Assembly: GCF_029323795.1 (NCBI RefSeq)
Contig: NZ_CP119758.1
Coordinates: forward strand, 3,100,001-3,164,000
DNA from: Zobellia alginiliquefaciens
GTDB taxonomy: Bacteria > Bacteroidota > Bacteroidia > Flavobacteriales > Flavobacteriaceae
Length of the DNA stretch: 64,000 bases
Direction of reading: 5' to 3'
Numbering within the stretch: position 1 is the stretch's first letter; every line of letters begins with the position of its first letter. The position numbers and the translations under genes were made by a program. Of this stretch, positions 18,007 through 27,948 are shown in pieces. The notes beneath the pieces are model-generated. The model searched no databases. It was given only the letters and a program-made list of their open reading frames with translations, and had not been told where the DNA came from.

Positions 18007-20385
18007 ATGCATCTAAAATTTACCACTACTTTTTTACCACTTCTTTTAACGCTTTTTCTAGCGAATATTAGCCAGGCTCAAAATGGAGAGATCGAGATTA
18101 CAGGTACGGTCGTGGAAACCGGCGGACAGCCCGTGGCATTTGCTACGGTACTGATTGGCGATAAAGCCACACAAAAAGGAATTACGGGAACCACCACCTT
18201 AGATGATGGTACTTTTAGTTTAAAAACGGATGCAGAGAACTTCTTCGTTGAAATTAGTTTTATAGGCTTTGAGAAAAAAAGATTTGATAATCTCGTGTCC
18301 GCAAACGGTAAGATAGATTTAAAGGAAATAACACTGGCAGCAGATGCGCAACAACTTTCTGAAGTTGTTGTAGCAGGTGAGGTGTCACGAACACAGTTTA
18401 AGTTAGATAAACGTGTTTTTAACGTAGGAAAAGATATTAGTAGCACAGGCGCTAGTGCATTGGAGGTGCTGAACAATGTACCTTCCGTAAATGTAAATAT
18501 CGAAGGGCAAATTAGCTTACGCGGAAGCCAAGGGGTACAGGTATTGATAAATGGAAAACCTTCTATTCTAACCGGAGAAGGTGGGAATGCCTTGGGTACG
18601 ATTACTTCGGATATGATAGAACGGGTAGAGGTGATTACCAATCCATCGGCGAAATATGATGCGGAAGGTACCTCGGGAATCATAAATATCGTCATAAAGA
18701 AAGAAGAACGGGAGGGCCTTAACGGTTCAATTAGTTTAAATACGGGGTCTCCGGACAATCATAGCTTTGGTTTAAGTCTCAACCGCCGTACAGAACGCTT
18801 TAATCTCTTTAGTCAACTTGGAGCGGGATATAGAGAACTTCCGAACGATGTAGAAAATATCAATCGGGATTTGACCGATGGTTCATCTATAGCCTCCGTA
18901 GGTGAGGAGTTTAGAAATGAGGAGTTTTATAATATCATTCTCGGTACGGACTATTACATCAATGATAATAATGTATTGACCCTTTCAGGGAATTTTGCCT
19001 ATGAAATAGAGGACCAGCCCTCACAAACCAATTATGAATCTAGGGATGGGGACAACCAATTAATTTCGGAATGGGAACGTACGGAAACTACCGAAGCAAC
19101 AAATCCCAAATATCAATATGAACTTCAGTATAAAAGCGATTTTAAGGACCATGAAGACCATGATCTTTTATTCAGTGCTTTGGGTAATTTCTTTGGAAAA
19201 GACCAGTCTTCGGATTTTGAGGATTTCACTATTTCAGGGGATGATCAAGATGCTGTTCAGCGCACGCGAACCGAGTTTAAAGAAGCGGAGTATACGTTTA
19301 AATTAGATTATACCAGACCCTTTACCGAAGAATGGACTATGGAAGCTGGGGGGCAGTATGTGATGAACGATGTAAGTAACGATTATGAGGTGCAAGACCT
19401 GATAAGCGGTGCTTACGTGTCCGATACCAATTTAACCAATGTATTTGAATACGACCAAAAGGTGTTTGCCCTTTATGGAACAGGAGCTTATGAAGGTGAA
19501 AAATGGGGCATAAAGGCTGGGGTACGTATGGAACAGACCAACCTTAACACCTTACTGAAAAATACGAACGAAGCGAACGAGCAGAAGTATTCCAATCTTT
19601 TTCCTAGTGCGCATACCTCATATAAGTTTACCGATAAAGTTTCTATGCAAGCGGGTTATTCACGAAGGGTGTATCGCCCGGATTTATGGGATTTGAATCC
19701 GTTTTTTAATATCAGAAATAATTTCAATATCCGTCAAGGTAATCCAGATTTACAACCAGAATTCACCGATTCGTACGAGGTTACCAGTATTTTTATTCTT
19801 GAAAAAGCATCCTTGAACGCCAGTGTTTATCATCGTTATACTACAGATGTAATTGAGTCTATCAATACATTGGAAGGAGACGTGAATATTAGCAAACCAG
19901 AGAATATCGGAACCAACAAAGCAACAGGTGTGGAGTTCAATGCAAAGTATAGTCCGCTAAAATGGTTTACCGCAACTACGGATTTAAACTATAACAGATT
20001 TGTAAGAGAAGGGAGCCTCGATACCCTAAATTTCGATTTTAATGCGGATAGATGGTCTGCTAAACTTATGGCCAAAATTAAAATGCCCGCCGATATAGAT
20101 TTTGAAGCAACCGGTAATTACCAAAGTAGCTATGAGACCGTACAAGGAAAAACCAGTGACAACCTCTTTCTGGACCTTGGTGCTCGCCGAAAAATCCTTA
20201 AAGGTAAAGGTGTGGTTAGTCTAGGCGTTAGGGATGTTTTTGCCTCACGGGTACAAGAATCCGAAATTACCCAAGATACTTTTTCAACATATAGTCGTAG
20301 ACAAAGGGGCAGGTTTATTACATTTGGCTTTAGCTATGGTTTTGGTAAAGGTGAAGCCATGGAGTATTCGGGAAGAAGAAGGTAA
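18007..20385 (+). CDS. TonB-dependent outer-membrane receptor (OMP_b-brl_3 type)
   Basis: A 792-residue protein: signal peptide (about residues 1-24, ending S-Q-A-Q), a carboxypeptidase-regulatory-like beta-sandwich (about 29-110), a plug domain with G-S-Q-G-V-Q-V-L-I-N-G (about 175-190), and a C-terminal 22-strand barrel ending in aromatic strands. No SusD partner lies next to it, so a glycan PUL role is unlikely. It is downstream of three metal-efflux genes on the same strand and followed by a PepSY-type protein, which suggests uptake or sensing of a metal or metal chelate. The ligand is not determinable. Confidence 0.9.
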   Translation: MHLKFTTTFLPLLLTLFLANISQAQNGEIEITGTVVETGGQPVAFATVLIGDKATQKGITGTTTLDDGTFSLKTDAENFFVEISFIGFEKKRFDNLVSANGKIDLKEITLAADAQQLSEVVVAGEVSRTQFKLDKRVFNVGKDISSTGASALEVLNNVPSVNVNIEGQISLRGSQGVQVLINGKPSILTGEGGNALGTITSDMIERVEVITNPSAKYDAEGTSGIINIVIKKEEREGLNGSISLNTGSPDNHSFGLSLNRRTERFNLFSQLGAGYRELPNDVENINRDLTDGSSIASVGEEFRNEEFYNIILGTDYYINDNNVLTLSGNFAYEIEDQPSQTNYESRDGDNQLISEWERTETTEATNPKYQYELQYKSDFKDHEDHDLLFSALGNFFGKDQSSDFEDFTISGDDQDAVQRTRTEFKEAEYTFKLDYTRPFTEEWTMEAGGQYVMNDVSNDYEVQDLISGAYVSDTNLTNVFEYDQKVFALYGTGAYEGEKWGIKAGVRMEQTNLNTLLKNTNEANEQKYSNLFPSAHTSYKFTDKVSMQAGYSRRVYRPDLWDLNPFFNIRNNFNIRQGNPDLQPEFTDSYEVTSIFILEKASLNASVYHRYTTDVIESINTLEGDVNISKPENIGTNKATGVEFNAKYSPLKWFTATTDLNYNRFVREGSLDTLNFDFNADRWSAKLMAKIKMPADIDFEATGNYQSSYETVQGKTSDNLFLDLGARRKILKGKGVVSLGVRDVFASRVQESEITQDTFSTYSRRQRGRFITFGFSYGFGKGEAMEYSGRRR

Positions 20386-20405
20386 ACCAACAAACCAAAC
20401 CAACT

Positions 20406-20915
20406 ATGGGAAGAAAAACAGAAGAAAAGATGCGTACCTACCACAGGTACTTAGGCTTTTTCTTGGCAGGAATAATGGCCATGTACGCTATAAGCGGTAT
20501 TATTTTAATTTTTAGGGATACGGATTTTCTTAAAAAAGAAGTTGCCGTAGAAAAAACAATAAAACCTAATATAAAGGCAGAAGATGTTGGCAAGGCTTTG
20601 AAGATTAAACACTTTAAAGTAGAAAAAGAGGAGGGAGGAACTGTTTATTTTGAAGGCGGAACCTATGATAGTCAGACTGGATTTACCACATACACTCAGA
20701 AAAATTTACCTTATGTTTTGGGAAAAATGACCAAAATACACAAAGCAACTTCTAGTCAGCCTTTATTTTTCTTGAATATTTTCTTTGGTGCGGCACTGCT
20801 ATTCTTTGTAATATCTGCTTTTTGGATGTTCAGACCTAGTGCTCCTATATTCAAGAAGGGTATTTATTTTGCCCTTGGCGGACTGGTACTTACCCTTATT
20901 TTACTGTTTGTTTAA
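20406..20915 (+). CDS. PepSY-associated membrane protein
   Basis: A 169-residue protein with an N-terminal helix (Y-H-R-Y-L-G-F-F-L-A-G, typical of PepSY-associated TM proteins), a periplasmic segment of about 80 residues, and two more helices near the C-terminus. PepSY-TM proteins commonly sit beside TonB receptors for iron or other metals, and some act as membrane reductases. The gene starts 20 bases after the TonB receptor stop, so the pair is likely co-transcribed. Its stop codon (20913-20915) directly abuts the stop codon of the convergent regulator gene with no base between. Confidence 0.8.
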   Translation: MGRKTEEKMRTYHRYLGFFLAGIMAMYAISGIILIFRDTDFLKKEVAVEKTIKPNIKAEDVGKALKIKHFKVEKEEGGTVYFEGGTYDSQTGFTTYTQKNLPYVLGKMTKIHKATSSQPLFFLNIFFGAALLFFVISAFWMFRPSAPIFKKGIYFALGGLVLTLILLFV

Positions 20916-21560
20916 TTAGGAGTCCAGAAGCCCAATTTTAATGGCATGTTTGGTAAGACCTGCTAAATTTTTCACCTGTAATTTAGAGATTAAGTTCTTA
21001 CGATAGCTCTCTATGGTGTGCTTGCTCAGGAAAAGTTCATCTGCAATTTCTTGGGTAGTATATTCATCCGCAATGAGTTTAAGTACCTCTTTTTCTCGGT
21101 CGGTTAGATGAACTTCTTCTTGTTTTTTATTTTCGAACATAGCGTCTGTATAGACACGTTTTACTTCTTGTGAAAAGTATTTTTCTCCTTTAACTATAGT
21201 TCGCATGGCAGCTAGGAGTTCGTCCTTTTCTGCATTCTTCGGAACATAACCGTCAACATTGTTTTGAATGAGTTTCTCGATCATTCCTCCATCAATATGC
21301 ATACTTACCACTAATGTTTTTAGGGTAGGGTATTTTTCTTTTACAATACGGTTCAGTTCAATACCATCCATTTCCGGCATGCTGAGGTCGGTAATGAGCA
21401 AGTGAAGTTCATTGGCCCCGTTAATGTCTAGATATTTAACCACCTGCGCACCATTTTTAGCCGTAGTAGCTACTAAAAATTCAGGGGCATCGTTTAAGAT
21501 GCTCAGTAAACCATCTATAAACATTTTATGGTCATCTGCTATGATGAGGTTATATTTCAT
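20916..21560 (-). CDS. LuxR/NarL-type response regulator
   Basis: A 214-residue two-domain regulator. The receiver domain has the acidic pair D9-D10, phospho-acceptor D58 (L-L-I-T-D-L-S-M-P) and a conserved Lys near residue 105. The C-terminal LuxR helix-turn-helix (about residues 150-210) contains L-T-D-R-E-K-E-V-L and the recognition region S-K-H-T-I-E-S-Y. The start overlaps the 3' end of the upstream kinase gene by 11 bases, so the pair is co-translated. Targets are unknown; the nearest candidates are the convergent TonB/PepSY and metal-efflux genes. Confidence 0.95.
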   Translation of the reverse strand: MKYNLIIADDHKMFIDGLLSILNDAPEFLVATTAKNGAQVVKYLDINGANELHLLITDLSMPEMDGIELNRIVKEKYPTLKTLVVSMHIDGGMIEKLIQNNVDGYVPKNAEKDELLAAMRTIVKGEKYFSQEVKRVYTDAMFENKKQEEVHLTDREKEVLKLIADEYTTQEIADELFLSKHTIESYRKNLISKLQVKNLAGLTKHAIKIGLLDS

Positions 21561-23499
21561 GTGATATTTTTTTTATAGGTATTTCAATAGCTATTACGGT
21601 TCCTCTGTTGGGTGTTGAGTCTATGTGAAGCGTGCCGTTAAGTTGGGTGATTCTACTTTGTATATTCTCAAAACCGATACCGTGGTTCGTTGCTGTGGTG
21701 TCAAAACCTTTGCCGTTGTCTTCAAAAAGTAAGGATAGTTCATGGTTTAAAAGACTCAGGTGAAGGTCTACTTTTGAAGCTTCCGCATGTTTTAACGTAT
21801 TGGTCATTAACTCCTGTATCATCTTAAAAAGTTCCATTTGGACCGTATCGTCAATCGCATTAATATCCACTTCAGGATGTGGGTGAAAACCTATTTTTAG
21901 TGTTCCGCTACGCGAAATAGAGGCAATATATTCCCGTATCAAATCGGAAAAAGCATTTTGTCTAAACTTTTTGGGAATCAGCGTGTGTGAGATGTCCCGT
22001 ACCAATTGATATGTCTCGTCCAATTGTCCGTTAATATCTTTCCATCTATCGGATTCACTGGTCATGGAAGCTACTTGCAACTTTATTCCGGCAAGGTTGC
22101 CACCAATACTATCATGTAGTTCTTGGGCAATTCTTTTCCGCTCTTCATCTTGCCCATCAATAGATGCTTTAATAAGGTTAAGTTCTTGTTCCTGTTTTAG
22201 CGTAGTAACCTTTTGTTGATTAATTATTTCTTGCTTTTTGTTCAATTCGCTTTGCGTCTGTATCTTTTGATAGTAGACATAGAGTAAAGCGATTATAGGA
22301 ATTAGAATCACGAGGAAACCAATAAGAAATGCTTTTTGAACGGTCTTCTGCCTTTTGAGTTCTGCAGCCTTGATGAGTTGGTCTTCCTCAAGGCTGGAAA
22401 TAGCCTTTTCTTTTTCTAGAGTTTCATATTGAATTTCTAGTTCTTTTATGATTTCCCGTTGTTGTTTGGTATTTATTTGATGGTTGACACCGGACAATTG
22501 GGTCATTACCGCGTACGCATTTTTATAATCATCTAACTTGGCAAAACTCCTGGCCTGTATCATCAAAGCTTCTTTTTGAAACTGAAGGTTTTCGCGATCT
22601 ATGGCGTTGATATAGGCAAAACTCAATGCAATATTTGCGGTTTTGTACATTTCCTCTTTATAGTACAATTTGGCCAAGAGCAATGAGCCTTCAAAATAGA
22701 TAGCGGTAAAATCACGGGCCAAAGCTTGATTCCTAACGGATTCATACCCTTGAAATGCCTTTTCATAATCTTGTTGTGCTTCGGCAAGTTTGGCTAAATT
22801 TAATTTAGCCGATAATTCTTTTTCTGCATCTTTAAAGTCCAACGCCATGCGCAATGCCTCTTCGTAGTCTGTACGGGCAAGGTCATATTCTTGTTTAAAA
22901 AGATGGGCATTACCCATGAGAAGATGGGCTTGTATGGTCAGTTTTGGAAATTCTGTTCCATAATTCAATACGGCTTTGGTAAGCACCACTAGCGCTTTAT
23001 CCGTTTCTGATTTTAGGATGTAGTTGTGTGATAGACCTATTTTATTCCGGTATTGAAATTCAGTGGAGTTCGTAGCTTCTGCATCTTGAAGCCCTTTTAT
23101 ATGCCATTCAATAGATTTGTCTAAAAGGCCATTAAAATGATTTCCGATGCCTAAAAAGTAATGTGCTTTAGCATAGTGGAACGTTTTTAAGGAGTCCGGT
23201 TTTTGCCAGTTGCCCAATTCTTTTACGTAAAGATTGCCATAGTGTAAAATGGAATCCGTGTTGCCTCTTGTAATATGTTCTTCCATTAATTGCTCAAATA
23301 TGGAAAACCGCTGATTTCCAAACTCGGCATATTTTAAAGCTTCGTAATGTGATTTTAACGATTCTTCCTGATGGGTTGGAATGGTCGAAAAAGTGATGCG
23401 TGGCGGTGGGGCATGCAAGTCTTTCCCAGATTCTTGGGCATGCAGATTTAAAGCGCCCAACAGAATAACTGTTGCCAATAAACAGTAGATGTGCAACAA
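21550..23499 (-). CDS. TPR-containing sensor histidine kinase (HisKA_3 type)
   Basis: About 649 residues: hydrophobic signal-like N-terminus ending L-H-A-Q, tetratricopeptide-like helical repeats (about residues 70-350), a coiled coil, one membrane helix (about 385-405), then a cytoplasmic kinase. The phospho-acceptor is H462 in Q-E-L-H-D-S-I-G-G, with an ATP-binding domain showing D-N-G-K-G-F and G-I-G-F-E-N. This architecture is typical of Bacteroidota NarL-family kinases whose TPR part is periplasmic. No ATG precedes the signal peptide in frame back to the stop at 23568-23566. TTG at 23499 or 23496 is used here, but CTG at 23532 would give a better basic N-terminus, so the start is uncertain. 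Confidence 0.9.
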   Translation of the reverse strand: MLHIYCLLATVILLGALNLHAQESGKDLHAPPPRITFSTIPTHQEESLKSHYEALKYAEFGNQRFSIFEQLMEEHITRGNTDSILHYGNLYVKELGNWQKPDSLKTFHYAKAHYFLGIGNHFNGLLDKSIEWHIKGLQDAEATNSTEFQYRNKIGLSHNYILKSETDKALVVLTKAVLNYGTEFPKLTIQAHLLMGNAHLFKQEYDLARTDYEEALRMALDFKDAEKELSAKLNLAKLAEAQQDYEKAFQGYESVRNQALARDFTAIYFEGSLLLAKLYYKEEMYKTANIALSFAYINAIDRENLQFQKEALMIQARSFAKLDDYKNAYAVMTQLSGVNHQINTKQQREIIKELEIQYETLEKEKAISSLEEDQLIKAAELKRQKTVQKAFLIGFLVILIPIIALLYVYYQKIQTQSELNKKQEIINQQKVTTLKQEQELNLIKASIDGQDEERKRIAQELHDSIGGNLAGIKLQVASMTSESDRWKDINGQLDETYQLVRDISHTLIPKKFRQNAFSDLIREYIASISRSGTLKIGFHPHPEVDINAIDDTVQMELFKMIQELMTNTLKHAEASKVDLHLSLLNHELSLLFEDNGKGFDTTATNHGIGFENIQSRITQLNGTLHIDSTPNRGTVIAIEIPIKKISHEI

Positions 23500-23542
23500 A
23501 CGGAAAAAATAGGATTTATGTTTTGTTTTCAGCGGTATGGTT

Positions 23543-24037
23543 TTATCCTGGTAAATAGATTCGTTTTAAATCGTTTCCTTCCAATTCAACAACTTTTTTC
23601 TCTATATATTTTATGAGTTCGGGACAATCCGTTTGGTAATCATCGCAAATTACGGTTTTTGATTTTCCATTCGTAGTCAAGGTCACGATAAGTTGACTGT
23701 TACATGAGGTTTCTGAACCATAGTGGGTTTTCAGGTTCCAAAAACCTTGAGCTTCTAGCTTTTTGAAAAAGCCTAAAGTTTGTAAACTGTCTAAAAAAGT
23801 CTGACTATTTTCATTGTAAGTTGCCGTTTCAAAATTGGACGAAATACCGGGAATATGCGAGATTTTGTTCTTTACGATTTTAAACGAATCAAAATGAAAA
23901 GCCCCGCGTTGAACTAATAAAGAATATTGGTTGACTTTACTTAAATGCGATAAATCTTTATTTTCAACTGATTTGTTATTGAAATAAATGGCGAAAGCCA
24001 GACAGATGAGCAGGAGTTTTGGGTAGATATATTTCAT
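23543..24037 (-). CDS. Conserved-looking exported protein of unknown function
   Basis: A 164-residue protein with a hydrophobic N-terminus (about residues 7-18) that could be an uncleaved anchor or signal peptide. The rest is soluble, with three cysteines: one in E-T-S-C-N-S and a pair in V-I-C-D-D-Y-Q-T-D-C-P, which could form a disulfide outside the cytoplasm. The C-terminal part resembles a small alpha/beta domain that I cannot assign. It ends 44 bases upstream of the kinase gene's TTG on the same strand and may belong to that transcript. Confidence 0.65.
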   Translation of the reverse strand: MKYIYPKLLLICLAFAIYFNNKSVENKDLSHLSKVNQYSLLVQRGAFHFDSFKIVKNKISHIPGISSNFETATYNENSQTFLDSLQTLGFFKKLEAQGFWNLKTHYGSETSCNSQLIVTLTTNGKSKTVICDDYQTDCPELIKYIEKKVVELEGNDLKRIYLPG

Positions 24038-24135
24038 AGTTCAGGTTCTTTAGTGGTACAAATGTCATGTTTTGCACCACCGAAAAATATACCTGTAACC
24101 GTGAAATGTTACCCCCTGAAAACAGGGGTAAGTAG

Positions 24136-25116
24136 TTATGTAGTGCTAATCTCTTTTTCCTTTAGAATGGAGGAAATTATCATTTTAGCATGTATTCTAG
24201 AGTTTTCAATAAACCATTTATGGGTTTCCATACCACCGCAAATCACACCGGCCAAGTAAATGCCGGCAACATTGGTTTCCATGGTTTCTGGGTCATATTG
24301 AGGTAGCTTCTTGGCGTCTTCTGAAAGTTTAATACCCATATGGGTTATAAAATCAAAATTGGGCATGTAACCGGTCAAAGCCAATACAAAGTCGTTCTGA
24401 AGGGTAACCGTTCCTTCTGGAGTATCAATTACAATTTCACTTTGCCGCACTTCCGTTAATTTCGAATTAAAGTAGGCTTTAATACTGCCCTCCTCAATAC
24501 GGTTGATTATATCAGGACGAACCCAGTATTTTACCCTGGGGCCAACTTCGTCACCTCTAATAATTAAAGTAACCTCGGCACCTTTGCGGTAACATTCTAA
24601 AGCAGCATCAATAGCCGAATTACTGGCGCCTACAACAGCCAGTTTTTGACTGGCATAAAAATGCGGGTCTTTGTAATAGTGAGCTATCTTAGGTAAGTCT
24701 TCTCCCGGTATGTTCAGCGTATTTGGTAAGTCATAAAATCCGGTAGCCACAATAACTTTGTCCGCGGTGTACGTATTTTTTGAGGAAACGATCGAAAATC
24801 CATTCTGTGTCTTTTCTACGTTTTTCACTTTTTCAAATAGCCTTATATTTAAATCATTGGAGGTAACTATCCTTCTGTAATATTCTAACGCTTCATTGCG
24901 TTTAGGTTTTGCCTCTGTGCTTATAAATGGAATGTTATCTATTTCCAACTTTTCCGAAGAAGAGAAAAACTGCATGTTCTGCGGATAGTTGAACAATGAA
25001 TTTACGATAGGGCCTTTTTCAAGAATCACGTAGTTCAATCCATTTTTTTGGGCTTCAAGGGCACATGCTATTCCTATAGGTCCTCCACCTATAATTACAA
25101 CTCGAAAATGCTCCAT
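24136..25116 (-). CDS. ypdA: YpdA-type putative bacillithiol disulfide reductase
   Basis: A 326-residue FAD/NAD(P)H oxidoreductase of the thioredoxin-reductase-like fold. The FAD site is G-G-G-P-I-G near residues 10-15. The second nucleotide site is V-V-G-A-S-N-S-A-I-D, and C-terminal A-G-V-I-C-G-G holds the FAD-side motif. The active-site C-x-x-C of true thioredoxin reductases is absent, as in YpdA/Bdr, which reduces oxidised bacillithiol with NADPH. The start overlaps the end of rpe by 22 bases, so the two are translationally coupled. Function is assigned by family resemblance. Confidence 0.85.
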   Translation of the reverse strand: MEHFRVVIIGGGPIGIACALEAQKNGLNYVILEKGPIVNSLFNYPQNMQFFSSSEKLEIDNIPFISTEAKPKRNEALEYYRRIVTSNDLNIRLFEKVKNVEKTQNGFSIVSSKNTYTADKVIVATGFYDLPNTLNIPGEDLPKIAHYYKDPHFYASQKLAVVGASNSAIDAALECYRKGAEVTLIIRGDEVGPRVKYWVRPDIINRIEEGSIKAYFNSKLTEVRQSEIVIDTPEGTVTLQNDFVLALTGYMPNFDFITHMGIKLSEDAKKLPQYDPETMETNVAGIYLAGVICGGMETHKWFIENSRIHAKMIISSILKEKEISTT

Positions 25117-25775
25117 CTATCCGTAGATTTTTTAAGTTCTTGAATTGTTTTCGTTGGGTCTTCGGTCTTAAAAATAAAGCTGCCTGCCACAAGAATATCC
25201 GCTCCTGCTTTTATAAGGGCTTTGGCATTTTTGGAATTTACCCCACCATCAACCTCAATCAAAGTAGAGGCATCGGATTCTTTAATCAATTCCTTTAGGT
25301 TGTGTATTTTTTCGTACGTATTCTCTATAAAACTTTGTCCGCCAAAACCAGGGTTAACACTCATAATGAGAACAATGTCCAAATCTTTGATTATATTTTT
25401 GAGCAAGTTAACATTGGTATGTGGGTTCAATGCTACCCCAGCTTTCATTCCTTCCGCCTTTATAGCCTGTATGGTTCGGTGTAAATGCGTGCAAGCTTCA
25501 TAATGAACCGTAAGGTGTGTTGCGCCCAATTCAGCAAAAGTTTTAATATAGCGGTCTGGGTCAACAATCATTAAATGCACATCTAATGGCTTAGTGGCAT
25601 GCTCAGCAATTGTTTTCACAACTGGCATGCCGTATGATATATTAGGAACAAAAACGCCGTCCATTATGTCAATATGGTGCCAATCAGCATCACTGTTGTT
25701 TACCATTTCTATATCGCGCTGTAAGTTGCCAAAATCGGCCGCTAGAAGAGAAGGTGCAATTTTTGTTTTGCTCAT
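25095..25775 (-). CDS. rpe: Ribulose-phosphate 3-epimerase
   Basis: A 226-residue TIM-barrel enzyme that interconverts ribulose 5-phosphate and xylulose 5-phosphate in the pentose phosphate pathway. Diagnostic segments are I-A-P-S-L-L-A-A-D-F near the start, H-I-D-I-M-D-G-V-F-V-P-N with metal-binding His/Asp, D-V-H-L-M-I, the M-S-V-N-P-G-F-G-G-Q phosphate loop and the catalytic E-V-D-G-G-V. The length is normal. It overlaps ypdA at its 3' end and has a -7-like element just upstream. Confidence 0.97.
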   Translation of the reverse strand: MSKTKIAPSLLAADFGNLQRDIEMVNNSDADWHHIDIMDGVFVPNISYGMPVVKTIAEHATKPLDVHLMIVDPDRYIKTFAELGATHLTVHYEACTHLHRTIQAIKAEGMKAGVALNPHTNVNLLKNIIKDLDIVLIMSVNPGFGGQSFIENTYEKIHNLKELIKESDASTLIEVDGGVNSKNAKALIKAGADILVAGSFIFKTEDPTKTIQELKKSTDRWSIFEL

Positions 25776-25801
25776 TTTGTGTCTGTTAAAAAGAATTTAT
25801 G

Positions 25802-25809
25802 CAAAAGTA
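25802..25809 (-). promoter_or_regulatory. Putative -7 element for rpe-ypdA
   Basis: The minus strand reads TACTTTTG (TAnnTTTG), 27 bases before the rpe ATG. No clear -33 box was found. Confidence 0.35.
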
Positions 25810-25866
25810 GTGAATTGTGTTTTTACGAAGTAACGCATACCGGCTAAAGAATAACACCGTACGGAG

Positions 25867-26925
<1,059 letters not shown>

Positions 26926-27015
26926 TCAAGTTAATCGTTTTTTTATAAATATCGACTAATTTAAAATTTAGTATGGTCAACTAACAGTCGTAATGGAGGG
27001 TGATTACTTTCTTCT

Positions 27016-27468
27016 TTATTGGATGTTCTTAAGCCCTTCATAGACCGCGATACCTACGGCATTGGCTAGGTTTAAACTTCGAATGTGTTCACTATAAAGT
27101 GGAATTTTATACAAACTGTCTTTGTACGAAGATACCAAGGAGGAAGGTAAGCCTACGGATTCTTTGCCAAAAACAAGAAATTGACCATCCTCAAATGGAA
27201 TGGACCAGTGATTTTTAGTGCCATGACTAGAAAACAATATTAGATTTTTCTCACCGTGTTGCGACAAAAAGTCGTCCAGACTTTCGTAAATGTGTACCTC
27301 TAAATGGGGCCAGTAGTCAAGTCCTGCACGTTTTAAGCGTTTGTCGTTTAATTCAAAGCCAAATGGTTTAACGAGATGTAAGGTAGACCCTGAGCCAAGT
27401 GCCAATCTGCCAATATTTCCGGTGTTGTTGGGTATTTCGGGTTCTACAAGTACAATGTTGAAGGGCAT
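27016..27468 (-). CDS. trmL: tRNA (cytidine/uridine-34 2'-O)-methyltransferase, TrmL
   Basis: A 150-residue SPOUT methyltransferase with no extra RNA-binding domain, the size of TrmL/YibK. N-terminal V-E-P-E-I-P-N-N-T-G-N-I-G-R and C-terminal S-L-N-L-A-N-A-V-G-I-A form the two halves of the knotted SAM site, with G-K-E-S-V-G-L between. It methylates the wobble-base ribose of certain leucine tRNAs. Its start lies 8 bases after the stop of the VF530-type gene, so the two are probably one transcript. Confidence 0.93.
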   Translation of the reverse strand: MPFNIVLVEPEIPNNTGNIGRLALGSGSTLHLVKPFGFELNDKRLKRAGLDYWPHLEVHIYESLDDFLSQHGEKNLILFSSHGTKNHWSIPFEDGQFLVFGKESVGLPSSLVSSYKDSLYKIPLYSEHIRSLNLANAVGIAVYEGLKNIQ

Positions 27469-27476
27469 ATAACAAT

Positions 27477-27716
27477 CTATTTATGAAAAGATTTCAAATA
27501 TAACTGTTCTACCTTGGTTCGGGCCCATGGTGTACGCCTTAAAAATTTTAAAGACGACTTAATTGTAGGGTTGCTTTTAAAACAATTGATGTTTATACGT
27601 TCTGCCAATTCTTCCCATGAGTATTTTTTTCTCAACTGTTCCAATATGTCCACTAATTTTACACCGTGTAATGGATTGTTAGGTTGGGTGTTGGATGATT
27701 TTTTTTCGGATTCCAT
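27477..27716 (-). CDS. VF530/DUF2132 family small DNA-binding-like protein
   Basis: A 79-residue protein. From residue 15 on (N-N-P-L-H-G-V-K-L, then Y-S-W-E-E-L) it matches the VF530/DUF2132 family, whose known structure is a small helical domain proposed to bind DNA. The C-terminus ([12 protein letters not shown]) is strongly basic. The cellular role is unknown. It precedes trmL with an 8-base gap. Confidence 0.85.
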   Translation of the reverse strand: MESEKKSSNTQPNNPLHGVKLVDILEQLRKKYSWEELAERININCFKSNPTIKSSLKFLRRTPWARTKVEQLYLKSFHK

Positions 27717-27805
27717 AGTGGTACTTTAAATGTGTGATTCTTGTTATTTTCCATCAGGCCCATTAAATAAAGGGCTTGTGGGTGATTGTACTATATATTA
27801 TAAAT

Positions 27806-27836
27806 GAAAAAACTCCGGTAATCAGCCGGAGTTTAT
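27806..27836 (-). terminator. Rho-independent terminator, probably for rpoD
   Basis: An 8-bp stem AACTCCGG (27811-27818) / CCGGAGTT (27826-27833) with a 7-base loop, followed on the minus strand by a run of Ts (As at 27807-27812). It is about 115 bases past the rpoD stop. Confidence 0.75.
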
Positions 27837-27948
27837 TCATCAATCAAAAAACGAACAGTCATGATAAACTGTTGTTGCTTTTAAAATTACAATATATATG
27901 CCAAATTTCCAATTTAAGGAATATTTAACGTGCAATTTTATGGTGTTT

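Noticed and set aside
18078-18758. 226-codon open frame on the minus strand
   Set aside because: It lies wholly inside the TonB receptor gene, antisense to it, and its translation shows no domain; it is a shadow of the real frame.
24136-25116. Thioredoxin reductase TrxB
   Set aside because: The active-site C-x-x-C pair is missing and the N-terminal pattern fits YpdA.
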